Assembly (NCBI GenBank): GCA_012934845.2
Contig: WNNJ02000620.1
Location: forward strand, 27,823-91,822
From: Pomphorhynchus laevis
Lineage: Eukaryota; Acanthocephala; Palaeacanthocephala; Echinorhynchida; Pomphorhynchidae
DNA: 64,000 nucleotides
Direction of reading: 5' to 3'
A program made the position numbers and the translations under genes. A model generated the notes under the pieces. That model did no database searches, was not told where the DNA came from, and saw nothing but the letters and a program-made list of their open reading frames with translations. How positions within the stretch are numbered: position 1 is the stretch's first letter; every line of letters begins with the position of its first letter. Shown here one piece after another: positions 35,531-44,488 of the stretch.

Positions 35531-35922
35531 ACGTAGTAACTATTAAGCTGTCCAATTCATTCCAAGCATCGATCGCGCTATGCGAGAATGACTTTATAAC
35601 CACCGATTTGCATACTTGCTGCTTTCTCAATTTAGCTTTATGTGCGATTGTGAGTGTTTATTGAAGTTAGTTGTTTTAACGAATCACCCCGACCAATTAC
35701 CATGCATAACTATGCGATGCAAATACACGAGGTTAATGAATGATCTACGTGATTCAAGGATGTTCATTCCTAATATCTCAAGACGGCGCTCAGAAGACAA
35801 ACATTGGAAACCTAATACATGCTTGGAAGATACTCGTAGCACTCTCTCGATGGTCAAGGTATCTCTAACAAAAATTGGTGCGGCAGCTGGAAGGCCGTAT
35901 TCAATGATCGATAGCAAAAATT
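35531..35922 (-). pseudogene. CR1-like LINE ORF2, C-terminal RT scrap
   Basis: The minus frame 35684-36067 contains LSIIEYGLPAAAPIF, FQCLSSERRLEILGM and INLVYLHRIVMHGNW, corresponding to the IEYCVQAVFPY...YYLDLVALWRMVNG stretch of the element at 1-1631. The region down to 35531 gives the FSHSAIDAWNELDS end. 5'-truncated at about 35922, where family L begins. Confidence 0.65.
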
Positions 35923-36097
35923 GGCGGACGTCGAGAGACGTCCCTCTCGACGTCCGCCGCGCCCCCTCCTTTATCACATTCAAACACCTCCTCCGTTCAC
36001 ACCTTCTCGACACCTGATTCACAGTCTTGTTTTTTTTGTGGTCATGTAAGCGTGCGCTGGCACGCATTTGCCACGTTAAAATAAATCCTTTTTTTTA
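35923..36097 (+). repeat. Family L tail with a perfect 15-bp snap-back at its 5' end
   Basis: The last 155 bp of family L (PLDVRRAP codons, hairpin near 36049-36064, TTAAAATAAATCC, T run). The first 15 bp of the L sequence (35944-35958) are preceded, after 6 bp, by their exact reverse complement (35923-35937), a palindromic 5' junction. Confidence 0.8.
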
Positions 36098-36514
36098 ATG
36101 CGGAGAATACTGTCCTAAAAATTCAAGTGGTAAGTATCGATAACGAGCGGCGAATACAGCAGAAAAGACGAAGACATTTTGCTTAAATACATCGAGAGTG
36201 ATCTTCAAAACACAGAGCCACTACTTATAATACCAAAATCTTTATACGTACTAACTGTGCCTACTTCTCTTCGCCCTACGGAATATGAGGAATTGGATGC
36301 CCTACCGATTGTCATGTGCGCATACTTCGAAGGGCGGCGTGTTGGATTGGCTGTGGGGCTCAGATCCCGCCGGACCTGAGGCCATGATGAATGAAGACGA
36401 CGAAGAGCGATCTTTTTGGAAACTTATTCTTTATTGTCTCGCTTTTTTAGATAGTTAGTTATCGTTTTTTTTCTTATCGGTTATATAGTTGTTAATAAAA
36501 TCATTATTATTACA
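36098..36514. other. Unidentified stretch with a short plus-strand frame
   Basis: Frame 36179-36379 (66 codons, acidic then arginine-rich end) has no motif I recognise. The end (GTTAATAAAATCATTATTATTAC) resembles a LINE 3' tail with a polyadenylation-like signal, so the stretch may be the 3' end of an unidentified element. Confidence 0.3.
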
Positions 36515-36880
36515 TACAACAGAGCACAGCTCATTTTGTCCCCTTATTTGGGCGACTACGGGCGGAGCTGGCAAGAGTGCACAAGCATGTATTAAATCAT
36601 TGGCTCTAAAAATCGCTGAACAACAAAAAGCGAATACGCCGTCACGATATCATTTAGTATGTGTCTTGCGAAAATTTGCTCTGCGACGCTTAGATGTCCA
36701 CGTGTTCAGTTTCAGCGGACTTCGTATCTTCGAGCAGGACGTGTTTTATCAGAGTAATATGTTTATGATATGGTATTTATACCACTATTTTAAATGTATA
36801 GAGGCCCATTTGTGGGAACCTTAATTGTACAGTTAAAATTTTAATAAATTGTTATTATTAAAAAAATATTATTATTAAAA
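36515..36880 (+). pseudogene. 3' end of a second REL element B copy (B'), 5'-truncated
   Basis: About 365 bp, nearly identical to the reverse complement of 40330-40690. It covers the ERIHTIEHSSFCPLIWATTGGA-type region, the C-terminus and the 3' UTR with the box GAGGCCCATTTGTGGGAACC at about 36802-36821. A few indels. It sits immediately upstream of element A in the same orientation, a head-to-tail arrangement. Confidence 0.8.
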
Positions 36881-36949
36881 AAATTTTGGTTTCTAATAAA
36901 GATACAATATAATAAAAAACAAAACATACAATTACATCCAACACAAATT

Positions 36950-37150
36950 ATGCCGAAAGGAATTCCTGCAGGTATTTCAAAATGTTGTTCCTGCAACGGT
37001 CAAGCTGCTGTTTGTAAGTCATGCAAATGTGCCCGTCTAAAACAACCTTGCGTCAATTGTTCAGCACGAAATTGTGGAAATACCGCTTCTCTGTATGTAG
37101 TTGACAATGTGGTTAAACAATCATGTTTAATCGATAATTTAACTCTGTAA
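36950..37150 (+). CDS. Element A N-terminal cysteine-cluster peptide
   Basis: 66 codons from ATG. Residues 12-45 read CCSCNGQAAVCKSCKCARLK followed by PCVNC and a further Cys, a CXC/tesmin-like metal-binding cluster. Element B has the same cluster fused to its next domain. The stop at 37148-37150 and the frame change around it show that the fusion is broken here by a small indel; the +1 frame is open from about 37149 into the main ORF. Probably a nucleic-acid-binding or target-recognition domain. Confidence 0.65.
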   Translation: MPKGIPAGISKCCSCNGQAAVCKSCKCARLKQPCVNCSARNCGNTASLYVVDNVVKQSCLIDNLTL

Positions 37151-37253
37151 TGGATCGGTTAACACAAACAAAATCGAAACATCAAATAACATAGCGCAGC
37201 ACGCATCGATCATTGAATCTACATACTATGAAGTTGTAAAGTGGATACCTAAC

Positions 37254-39926
37254 TTGTTCAACTTACCAAAATGCAACACAAGTTCAAGTTTCATAGACAT
37301 ACTATCGGAATGTTACTCCGCCATTAACTCTGATCACTCTAAAATGAGGTATCTCCTGATGAAGATAACCGTTCTATGTCAACTTATGCTTCAAAAAACA
37401 ACAACAAGGAAGACTAGCGCAATAAGATCAATACTTACAAGACGAATATTACTCTGGAAAGAGAACCGAATATCCGAACTACTAGTTGAGGGAAGAATTC
37501 TTCAATCTGAGGCACGCGATCGTTTACCAATAATAAAAAAGAATCAAAACTGGATAAACTTATTTAGTAAACTATTAACAACGGGAAAAACACACGCGGC
37601 AATTCAAGTACTAAAAGATCCCAATAAATCGCACCAGGTGTTCAGACTTAAAGACACTTTGCCAAGCGGTCAATCAGTAAAGGAGAAATTGTCGGAATTA
37701 CATCCTGATTCAATTCCTGCGAATAAACACGTCTTACTCAGAGCTCCACTGGATAACATTGCTGATCATCATCCTGTTCGCTTCCTAAAAATAGATGCTG
37801 AAGATATTCGTTCTGCCGCTAGATCTACACGTGGTGCAGCAGGGCCTTCTGGAGTAAATGCATCTTCATGGAAGAGTATGATATGCTCTTTTGGTCAAAG
37901 TTCTAATGGGCTTGCTGAATCCTTAGCCAACTTCGCAATAACCATAGCGACCACCGAATTGAATCCCGGCGACATTGAGGCCTTTACAGTAAGCCGTCTA
38001 ATTCCACTAGATAAAAATCCAGGAGTACGACCGATTGGAGTAGGTGAAGTCTCTCGAAGAATAGTAGGCAAAGTTGTGGCGAAAAGAATTTCGGAAGATA
38101 TCCAGAAAGTGGCTGGTTGTGTTCAATTATGCTCTGGCCAACGATGTGGTATTGAGATGGCAATTCATTCCACAAGAGAACTCTTTGATAGTAGCGATGA
38201 CTTGTGCATATTACAACTAGATGCATCCAACGCTTTTAATCGCATAAATCGTTTAGTCGCTTTGAACAATGTAGAGTTCATATGTCCTTCTTTATCCACT
38301 ATACTACGAAATATCTACAAATGCCCTAATATACTGACTGTCGACAATGATTTTTTAGAATCATCAGAGGGATTCACTCAAGGTGACCCGCTTTCCATGA
38401 TTGCGTTTGCCGCGGCGTCTCTTCCCTTGATTAATGTTCTTTCAAAGGCTGCCCCGAATACTGTACATCGCTGGTATGCGGATGACTCTAACATTATCGG
38501 AAGTGTGGAGGACCTTAAGACGATTTGGGATACTGTGCGTCGAGTCGGTCCTGATTTTGGATTTTATCTTAATGAAGAAAAGTGCCGAATGTTGGTACAC
38601 GATAAGATACTTAGCGTCGCACAGTCGATTTTCGTAGAATCTAACCTATGCATTATTACTGATGGAATCGATATACTGGGTTCAGCTATTGGTACAAAAT
38701 CATATACAAATATGTTCATAAAGAGGAAAATAGATGAATGGTCTACTTGCATAGAGAGGTTGATACTAGTAGCCGACGAAGATCCTCACCTGGCTTACGT
38801 CGCTCTGACTCAAGCACTACAACACAGCTGGAACTTCATACAACGAACTATACATGTCTATTCAGAAGCATTCGCAAACTTGTCGAAAATCATAGTATCC
38901 TGCCTTGTTCCCAAGATAACTGGCGTCGTCGATATAGATCGATTTAAAACAATATTAAATATCCCTTTGCGGTATGGTGGTTTGGGAATTTTTCTGCCTC
39001 AAGATGGATCTGATCTGGAATTCGAAAATTCGTGCCGAATGTGTCAACCGCTGATCAATGCATCATTTGGCCCCTTGCTGGCCCAACAGCAGCAACAAAT
39101 CGCTTTAGATATTCACAATCAACGAAATAATTTTTGGAATATTAAATTACAAACATTGGAAGATAGCAATATTATAAAAGCTTTAAAATTTGCTGCTACG
39201 TGTGGTGCGTCAACATGGTTGTCTGCAAAATTGATGGAAGCATATGGTTATCGACTCTCAAAGCTCCAATTTCAAGACGCTCTAGCGACAAGATATGGTT
39301 GGACGCCTCCGAAACAACCAGATCAATGTTTATGCGGTTCAAAGTTTGAGCTCCGTCACTCTCTTTCATGTAAGGTCGGTGGTATGCCAATTATACGACA
39401 CAACTTCCTTCGGGATCTAATTGCAAAAGAGCTAAAAGGGATTTGCGACCCCGTTTCTCTGGAACCTACACTGCAACCGCTTCCAGACGGAGTAACATTC
39501 GCAACAAATTCGACAGCCAGGGAACATAACGCTAGAGTAGATATTTCTTGCTATGGGTTGTTTAGTATTTCGGAGCGGTCCCTATTGGACATTTGCGTTT
39601 ACAATCATCTTGCTTCGTCCTACTCAACATCAATGCCACAAAATCACTTTCACTACCACGAACAAAGGAAAATCGGAAAATACGGTGAACGTATATCACG
39701 ATTTGAAAGAGCTTGTTTTTTTCCTATAATTTTTGCAGCTAACGGTGGAGCTGGTGAAATAGCTTCAAAGGTGCTACGACAAATATGCAGGCGTCAATCT
39801 ATAAAATCTGATCGGCCATACAACGAATGCATGCGTGATTTGAGGATCAAAACGGGACTAGCAAGAACAGCATCATTACAAGTCCGCTGCACTCCGTTGA
39901 GTAATATGTCGGGACAATGTGCTTGA
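37254..39926 (+). CDS. Element A reverse transcriptase with CCHC motif and REL endonuclease
   Basis: 890 codons without a stop; the frame is open back to about 37150 and no ATG is needed at 37254, which is TTG. RT motifs: GAAGPSGVNASSW (about 200), PGVRPIGVGEVSRRIVGK (about 260), LDASNAFNRINR (about 323), TQGDPLSM (about 375) and WYADDSN (about 406). Then a zinc motif CLCGSKFELRHSLSC (about 692-706) and the restriction-like endonuclease NARVDISCYG plus SLLDICVYN (about 760-780). RT copies the RNA primed at a nick made by the REL domain. Belongs to the broad R2-like/early-branching LINE group; the exact clade cannot be fixed by eye. Confidence 0.85.
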   Translation: MFNLPKCNTSSSFIDILSECYSAINSDHSKMRYLLMKITVLCQLMLQKTTTRKTSAIRSILTRRILLWKENRISELLVEGRILQSEARDRLPIIKKNQNWINLFSKLLTTGKTHAAIQVLKDPNKSHQVFRLKDTLPSGQSVKEKLSELHPDSIPANKHVLLRAPLDNIADHHPVRFLKIDAEDIRSAARSTRGAAGPSGVNASSWKSMICSFGQSSNGLAESLANFAITIATTELNPGDIEAFTVSRLIPLDKNPGVRPIGVGEVSRRIVGKVVAKRISEDIQKVAGCVQLCSGQRCGIEMAIHSTRELFDSSDDLCILQLDASNAFNRINRLVALNNVEFICPSLSTILRNIYKCPNILTVDNDFLESSEGFTQGDPLSMIAFAAASLPLINVLSKAAPNTVHRWYADDSNIIGSVEDLKTIWDTVRRVGPDFGFYLNEEKCRMLVHDKILSVAQSIFVESNLCIITDGIDILGSAIGTKSYTNMFIKRKIDEWSTCIERLILVADEDPHLAYVALTQALQHSWNFIQRTIHVYSEAFANLSKIIVSCLVPKITGVVDIDRFKTILNIPLRYGGLGIFLPQDGSDLEFENSCRMCQPLINASFGPLLAQQQQQIALDIHNQRNNFWNIKLQTLEDSNIIKALKFAATCGASTWLSAKLMEAYGYRLSKLQFQDALATRYGWTPPKQPDQCLCGSKFELRHSLSCKVGGMPIIRHNFLRDLIAKELKGICDPVSLEPTLQPLPDGVTFATNSTAREHNARVDISCYGLFSISERSLLDICVYNHLASSYSTSMPQNHFHYHEQRKIGKYGERISRFERACFFPIIFAANGGAGEIASKVLRQICRRQSIKSDRPYNECMRDLRIKTGLARTASLQVRCTPLSNMSGQCA

Positions 39927-39999
39927 CAGTGCAAGAATTTTAAATGACTTTTCTAGTTTGTAGAACATTTTACTTCTTTTTTTTGAATAAATTTTCAAA

Positions 40000-40190
40000 A
40001 AGGAAAGTTACAGTGATATCATTAGGAAATTACAGTGATATCATTAGGAAAAATCTTTATTATTACAGTGATATCATTAGGAAATTTAGAACAACTATTG
40101 GTTTCAAATTGGCAAAAATGGCATCAATGTGTGTTAGAGCTGCAAGATCAACATACGAAACTCCAGTCAATGAATTTAGAGTTTCGTAAA
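40000..40190 (+). repeat. Second copy of the 53-codon ORF segment inside element A 3' UTR
   Basis: From YSDIIRKF onward the translation to the stop is identical to the ORF at 43698-43859. The 5' part differs: a 22-bp unit (TTACAGTGATATCATTAGGA) is repeated three times at about 40008-40083. Either this segment belongs to the element or it was picked up by it. Confidence 0.7.
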
Positions 40191-40414
40191 TAATTAAATT
40201 ATTGAATATTTTCGGACCCATTTGCGGATAACCGTGTATTTGATTATTATTAAATAAATATATTTTTTGAAAAAAAAATAATAATATTAATAATATTATT
40301 AATTTTTTTTTCAATTATAACAATTTATTAAAATTTTAACTGTACAATTAAGGTTCCCACAAATGGGCCTCTATACATTTAAAATAGTGGTATAAATACC
40401 ATATCATAAACATA

Positions 40415-42799
40415 TTACTCTGATAAAACACGTCCTGCTCGAAGATACGAAGTCCGCTGAAACTGAACACGTGGACATCTAAGCGTCGCAGAGCAAATTT
40501 TCGCAAGACACATACTAATATATGTCCTGATTGATGATATCGTGACGGCGTATTCGCTTTTTTGTTGTTCAGCGATTTTTAGAGCCAATGATTTAATACA
40601 TGCTTGTGCACTCTTGCCAGCTCCGCCCGTAGTCGCCCAAATAAGGGGACAAAATGAGCTGTGCTCTATTGTATGTATCCTTTCTTCGTACTTGGCACAT
40701 TTTCTATTTTCGTGGAAAGTGAAAGTGGCATCTGTTGACTTTTCGCAATAGGACGGAGCATGATTGTTGAAAACGACTACATCAAAAAATGTACGCTCCA
40801 TATTCCCACCGAACAGTCCATTACCTACTATATCAGCTCGAGCATCATCTTGTCTGGTTGTTGTACTAATATTGAAACTGATGTTTTCAGGAACTGGAGT
40901 CAGAGATGGTTCTGCAAACACATTCCAACAGACTGTGTTCAACTTCTTAACCAAAAAGTCTCGAAGTTGATTATGACGGATGAAGTTGAATGCGCCCCTT
41001 TTGCACGAGAGAGCATGCGACGTTGTTAATCTCTGACCACATTGACACTTATCCGGCAAATCTTTGGGAGTTAAACCATATCGAACAGACAACGCATCTC
41101 GAAACTCTTGCGTTGACAACTGACAATCCGTAGAAACCAACGCATCTCTTGTTAGCCAATTAGAGGCACCCTTCAGGGATGCATATTCCACTGATTTTCG
41201 CAATATAGGAATGATCTCTGGCTTGAGTTTTTCAGCATAATTTCGATTTTCTTCTTTATGTTCGTTTTGAATTGCAGACAATAAGTGTATTACTGAGAAA
41301 CCAATATCTAAATCAGGTTCTTCATATATGGACGATAACAATCGTGCAGCGTTGTACTGTCTGGTTAATTCACTCTCAATATTTCGTATTCCTAGTCCCC
41401 CCAAACTGGTTGACAAAGAACATACTCCCCTCAAATCAAGATCAATGTCATCGCCAAACATGGAATTCATAAATTTTGTGTCAATAACATTCTTTAGATC
41501 ATCCAACCATTCTATGTCACAATCAACGGCTCGGAAAAGGTGAGTCCACTTTGACTGAACTGCAAGAGAGTATGCCACAAATGCGGAATGAGCATCGGCA
41601 TCAGCGGCATTAGCAACATCCTTGACCAGATTTGACATCGATAAAAACTGCCCGCAGCAATACTCCCTTACAAACTTTGGCGTGCCAATAGGTGCACCAA
41701 GTACCTTTAATCCATCTTCATTAATGATTAAACCATCAGCTCCAAAGATGTGTTGAGCGCGGATCATGTTTCTTGGATGTATAAGCAACCTCGATTTGTT
41801 TGGATTGACATGGTATCCATACTGCTCACCTATTGAGCAAAGAAGACGCCATACACGTGATAGATCGTCAAGCCCACCAACGAAAGTCGAATCATCTGCA
41901 TACCAGCATTGTTTTATTGATGGAATCGATTCTCTGATTTTATATATCAAGGGCATCGACGAGATTGCAAACGCTGGCATCGCAAGAGGGTCCCCTTGAG
42001 TGACACCCTCTGACGATGCTAAATTACCTCCTTGGCCAACAAGTAAAGCATTTAGCTTATATATATTTCTCAGAACACATGTGAAGGCAGGGCATACTTT
42101 TTCGACATTTTTAAGCATTAGGCATCTATTCATTAGATTAAACGCATTCTTCGCGTCCACTGACAGTATTCCATATTGCTCGTCCGAGTGGAAATGATCG
42201 GTTAATGTATGTATCACATACCCTAGCCCACCTGGCTGTCCCGCACACATTTGCAGATTACCTGCTACTGCCCTTAAATCTCTTTTAGCCACATTCAGAA
42301 TAGCTTTACCAATTACACGACGAAATACCTCACCTACTCCAATAGGTCGGACACCAGGGCGCTTATTTAACGCAACAATTCTGCTGTTAACGTATGCCTG
42401 TAAAGACTCAGCCGGAATTGATTCTGATGCAATGCGCACTGCTAAACCCGCAATGGCATCAGCTAACTTTATCGAGTGTGATCCAAAAGCCGTTAACATT
42501 CGTCTGAACGCAATCGCCGTTATCCCAGAAGGACCGGCCCCTCCATGAGTCCTCAATGATTCCCTGATAATTGCACGTCCATCGATTCCACTATATATTG
42601 AAAAGTGATGGGATTTACAATTAGTTATAGGAAGCGATAACACTGCATCTTGAGAAAGTGGCTGCGCAGGCGGATGTAATTCAGTCAAAATATCAGATAC
42701 AAGCTTACCATCACACATATCGTCAAAACTATAAACCGTATTGCCATCTTCAGTGTCTTCAAGGATTTTTATCGCTGCACTCGTTTTGCCTGCTCGCAT
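40415..42799 (-). CDS. Element B reverse transcriptase with CCHC motif and REL endonuclease
   Basis: 794 codons. RT motifs: GGAGPSGITAIAF (about 90), KRPGVRPIGVGEVFRRVIGK (about 170), VDAKNAFNLMNR (about 230), TQGDPLAMPAF (about 268) and WYADDSTF (about 301). Zinc motif CQCGQRLTTSHALSC (about 581-595). Endonuclease residues DARADIVGNGLFG (about 655) and FFDVVVFN (about 676), then a helical C-terminus. The same order and spacing as element A. The start given is internal; coding enters from the upstream frame through the 31-bp overlap. Confidence 0.85.
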   Translation of the reverse strand: MRAGKTSAAIKILEDTEDGNTVYSFDDMCDGKLVSDILTELHPPAQPLSQDAVLSLPITNCKSHHFSIYSGIDGRAIIRESLRTHGGAGPSGITAIAFRRMLTAFGSHSIKLADAIAGLAVRIASESIPAESLQAYVNSRIVALNKRPGVRPIGVGEVFRRVIGKAILNVAKRDLRAVAGNLQMCAGQPGGLGYVIHTLTDHFHSDEQYGILSVDAKNAFNLMNRCLMLKNVEKVCPAFTCVLRNIYKLNALLVGQGGNLASSEGVTQGDPLAMPAFAISSMPLIYKIRESIPSIKQCWYADDSTFVGGLDDLSRVWRLLCSIGEQYGYHVNPNKSRLLIHPRNMIRAQHIFGADGLIINEDGLKVLGAPIGTPKFVREYCCGQFLSMSNLVKDVANAADADAHSAFVAYSLAVQSKWTHLFRAVDCDIEWLDDLKNVIDTKFMNSMFGDDIDLDLRGVCSLSTSLGGLGIRNIESELTRQYNAARLLSSIYEEPDLDIGFSVIHLLSAIQNEHKEENRNYAEKLKPEIIPILRKSVEYASLKGASNWLTRDALVSTDCQLSTQEFRDALSVRYGLTPKDLPDKCQCGQRLTTSHALSCKRGAFNFIRHNQLRDFLVKKLNTVCWNVFAEPSLTPVPENISFNISTTTRQDDARADIVGNGLFGGNMERTFFDVVVFNNHAPSYCEKSTDATFTFHENRKCAKYEERIHTIEHSSFCPLIWATTGGAGKSAQACIKSLALKIAEQQKSEYAVTISSIRTYISMCLAKICSATLRCPRVQFQRTSYLRAGRVLSE

Positions 42800-43434
42800 A
42801 AAACGAGAAAATTTTTCTGCTTACTTATTCTTTGAAAACCCTTTGCAAATCCATCACTAACCATTCGACGTTGTAAGATGCTTGCCTCGTCAAAAAGTTC
42901 TTTATACTTTCCCAAATTCCAATCATCCATTCTTCGTAGTAGAGCCTTTCTTATTGTACCAATTCCTCTCGATGGTATTGATTGTAACATCAATTGACTC
43001 ATTACCACAACTTCTTTCAATGCCCGTTGTTCATGTAAGCTAGGGATCGCGACTGCGTTGAATTTTTCTATCAGGAGATTGATAAACTGACCACTGGTAC
43101 TGCATTTTGGAAGTTTCATATGATTTGGAACCCAGCTTATCACTGTCATATACATGTCCTCGATCAAATTATCGTAATTTAAATTCTCCCGACGCTGTCC
43201 CACCACGACTGGTTCATTAGATGTATCGACTGTTGAAAGATGACAATTTAAATTGTCAAGGGGCACACTATCTAAGTTCTTAGATATCATATTTGGACAC
43301 GTATTTTGGCAACAAGCTGCTCTGCAGTTGACACATGCTGTTTTATTTTTCGCACACCGACATCCTTTGCATCTTGCAGCATTACCGTTGCATGTACAGC
43401 ACGGGGCAATATTACTCGGCTTACCCTTCGTCAT
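42769..43434 (-). CDS. Element B N-terminal part with cysteine cluster
   Basis: 221 codons from an ATG at 43434. Residues 12-48 hold CCTCNGNAARCKGCRCAK, CVNC and CCQNTC: about 11 cysteines, a CXC/tesmin-like cluster. It continues with WVPNHMKLPKCSTSGQFI and SQLMLQSIPSRG, which in element A lie in the main frame, so here the cluster is fused to the rest and the frameshift is further downstream (SKQKNF region). This shows the intended protein is a single polypeptide. Confidence 0.75.
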   Translation of the reverse strand: MTKGKPSNIAPCCTCNGNAARCKGCRCAKNKTACVNCRAACCQNTCPNMISKNLDSVPLDNLNCHLSTVDTSNEPVVVGQRRENLNYDNLIEDMYMTVISWVPNHMKLPKCSTSGQFINLLIEKFNAVAIPSLHEQRALKEVVVMSQLMLQSIPSRGIGTIRKALLRRMDDWNLGKYKELFDEASILQRRMVSDGFAKGFQRISKQKNFLVLCEQAKRVQR

Positions 43435-43585
43435 GGAATGTTTAAGTTAGTTCTCGCTGGCTTGTACTTGTGATGATGTACTGTGAATTTCGTTGTTGTA
43501 TGTTATTCTATTGTTGTATTGTATTATTTGTATTTACTTTAGATTGTATGTTATTATATTGTATCTTTATTAGAAACCAAAATTT

Positions 43586-43672
43586 TTTTACGGACGAAGG
43601 GTTTAAGGGAAAGGTGATCATTGAAATTGAATCCTAATAAAGTGAGATTGTGGACTATGGGGATGATTAATA
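43586..43672 (-). repeat. 87-bp family L fragment at the 5' edge of element B
   Basis: Matches 45117-45203 of the family L copy next door (CGGACGAAGGGTTTAAGGGA ... GGGGATGATTAAT). No hairpin or tail, so it is not a simple insertion; possibly a remnant left when element B inserted. Confidence 0.7.
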
Positions 43673-43697
43673 ATATTAATAATATTATTATTAACGC

Positions 43698-43859
43698 ATG
43701 GCAACATTACAATCGAAGAATACAAAGGAAAGTTACAGTGATATCATTAGGAAATTTAGAACAACTATTGGTTTCAAATTGGCAAAAATGGCATCAATGT
43801 GTGTAAGAGCTGCAAGATCAACATACGAAACTCCAGTCAATGAATTTAGAGTTTCGTAA
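43698..43859 (+). CDS. 53-codon ORF of unknown function, duplicated near 40.1 kb
   Basis: ATG to TAA in one frame, beginning MATLQSKNTKESYSDIIRKF, then a basic helical middle (GFKLAKMASMCVRAARS) and the end TYETPVNEFRVS. The last 41 residues are identical in the second copy at 40.06-40.19 kb, with base changes that do not alter the protein in the part compared. I do not recognise the family. It could be a host exon fragment, a small gene, or part of an element 3' UTR. No promoter evidence. Confidence 0.35.
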   Translation: MATLQSKNTKESYSDIIRKFRTTIGFKLAKMASMCVRAARSTYETPVNEFRVS

Positions 43860-44170
43860 ATAATTAAATTATAAAATAAAAAAAGATAAATTATATCGCA
43901 GTTTTTGATCATAAATTATTTGATTGTCATATTTTTTGAATTTATAATAGTTTTGATAGTTTGCATCAAAGAACAGTAACTTGTAATGTTCTAGTAACTT
44001 GTAGAGCATGGACATTTAATAATCATTTCTGAACATTATTATTTATAATAATAAGTGTAGAACATTTTACTTCTTAAAAAATTATTATTATTATTATTTT
44101 TACACCATCTAAGCTTCATATTCAACTCGAATTGCAATAATTCAACGTCTTTGGATGATTCTATACAACG
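43860..44170. other. AT-rich spacer
   Basis: No gene. TGTAGAACATTTTACTTCTT at 44057-44076 is shared with the 3' UTR of element A (39958-39977), and an ATT-repeat run follows. Confidence 0.45.
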
Positions 44171-44488
44171 CCAAACCTTGAAGTCGTAAGCATGCATAAC
44201 ACAATAAGACGAAAAACAGGATAATATGTCATTTATAAATATTAAATAAGAAAGGCCCTAATACAGATCCCTGTGGAACACCTGAAGAAGATTTACATGA
44301 GCAAGATAGTGAATTTCCTACTCGAACACGAAAAATACGGTTTGTTAAATAACTACAAATCCAGTTTGTAAGTACTGGATCAAATTCATAATAAATCAGC
44401 TTGGACAATATTATGGTTTACAATATTAAAAGCACGTCGAAGATCGATGAATATTACGTCAGTTGGGTACCCTTATTCGAGATTACTT
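44171..44488 (-). pseudogene. CR1-like LINE RT fragment, 3' piece of a split element
   Basis: The minus strand encodes VIFIDLRRAFNIVNH and GVPQGSVLG-like RT blocks in broken frames. It continues the minus-strand RT start at 47.4-47.9 kb; the family L copy at 44489-47380 lies between. Confidence 0.6.

Larger units (their letters stand above)
36881..40258 (+). mobile_element. REL-endonuclease LINE element A, near-complete
   Basis: Starts with TTTTGGTTTCTAATAAAGAT (about 36886), which is also the 5' start of element B (reverse complement at about 43563-43582). It has an N-terminal cysteine-cluster frame, a large RT/REL frame, and a 3' UTR with the related box GGACCCATTTGCGGATAACC near 40216. 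The 3' UTR also carries a roughly 190-bp segment shared with 43.7 kb. Only one frameshift separates the two coding frames, so this is the best preserved copy. Confidence 0.8.
40319..43585 (-). mobile_element. REL-endonuclease LINE element B, near-complete
   Basis: Minus strand, tail-to-tail with element A. Its 3' UTR carries GAGGCCCATTTGTGGGAACC (reverse complement at about 40353-40372). The 5' end shares its first roughly 30 bp with element A. The coding region is two overlapping frames (42769-43434 and 40415-42799), implying one frameshift. Protein identity with A is moderate, so A and B are distinct families sharing terminal signals. Confidence 0.8.

Noticed and set aside
36179-36379. Host gene exon
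   Set aside because: No motif, no clear splice sites in phase, and the stretch ends like a retroelement tail.
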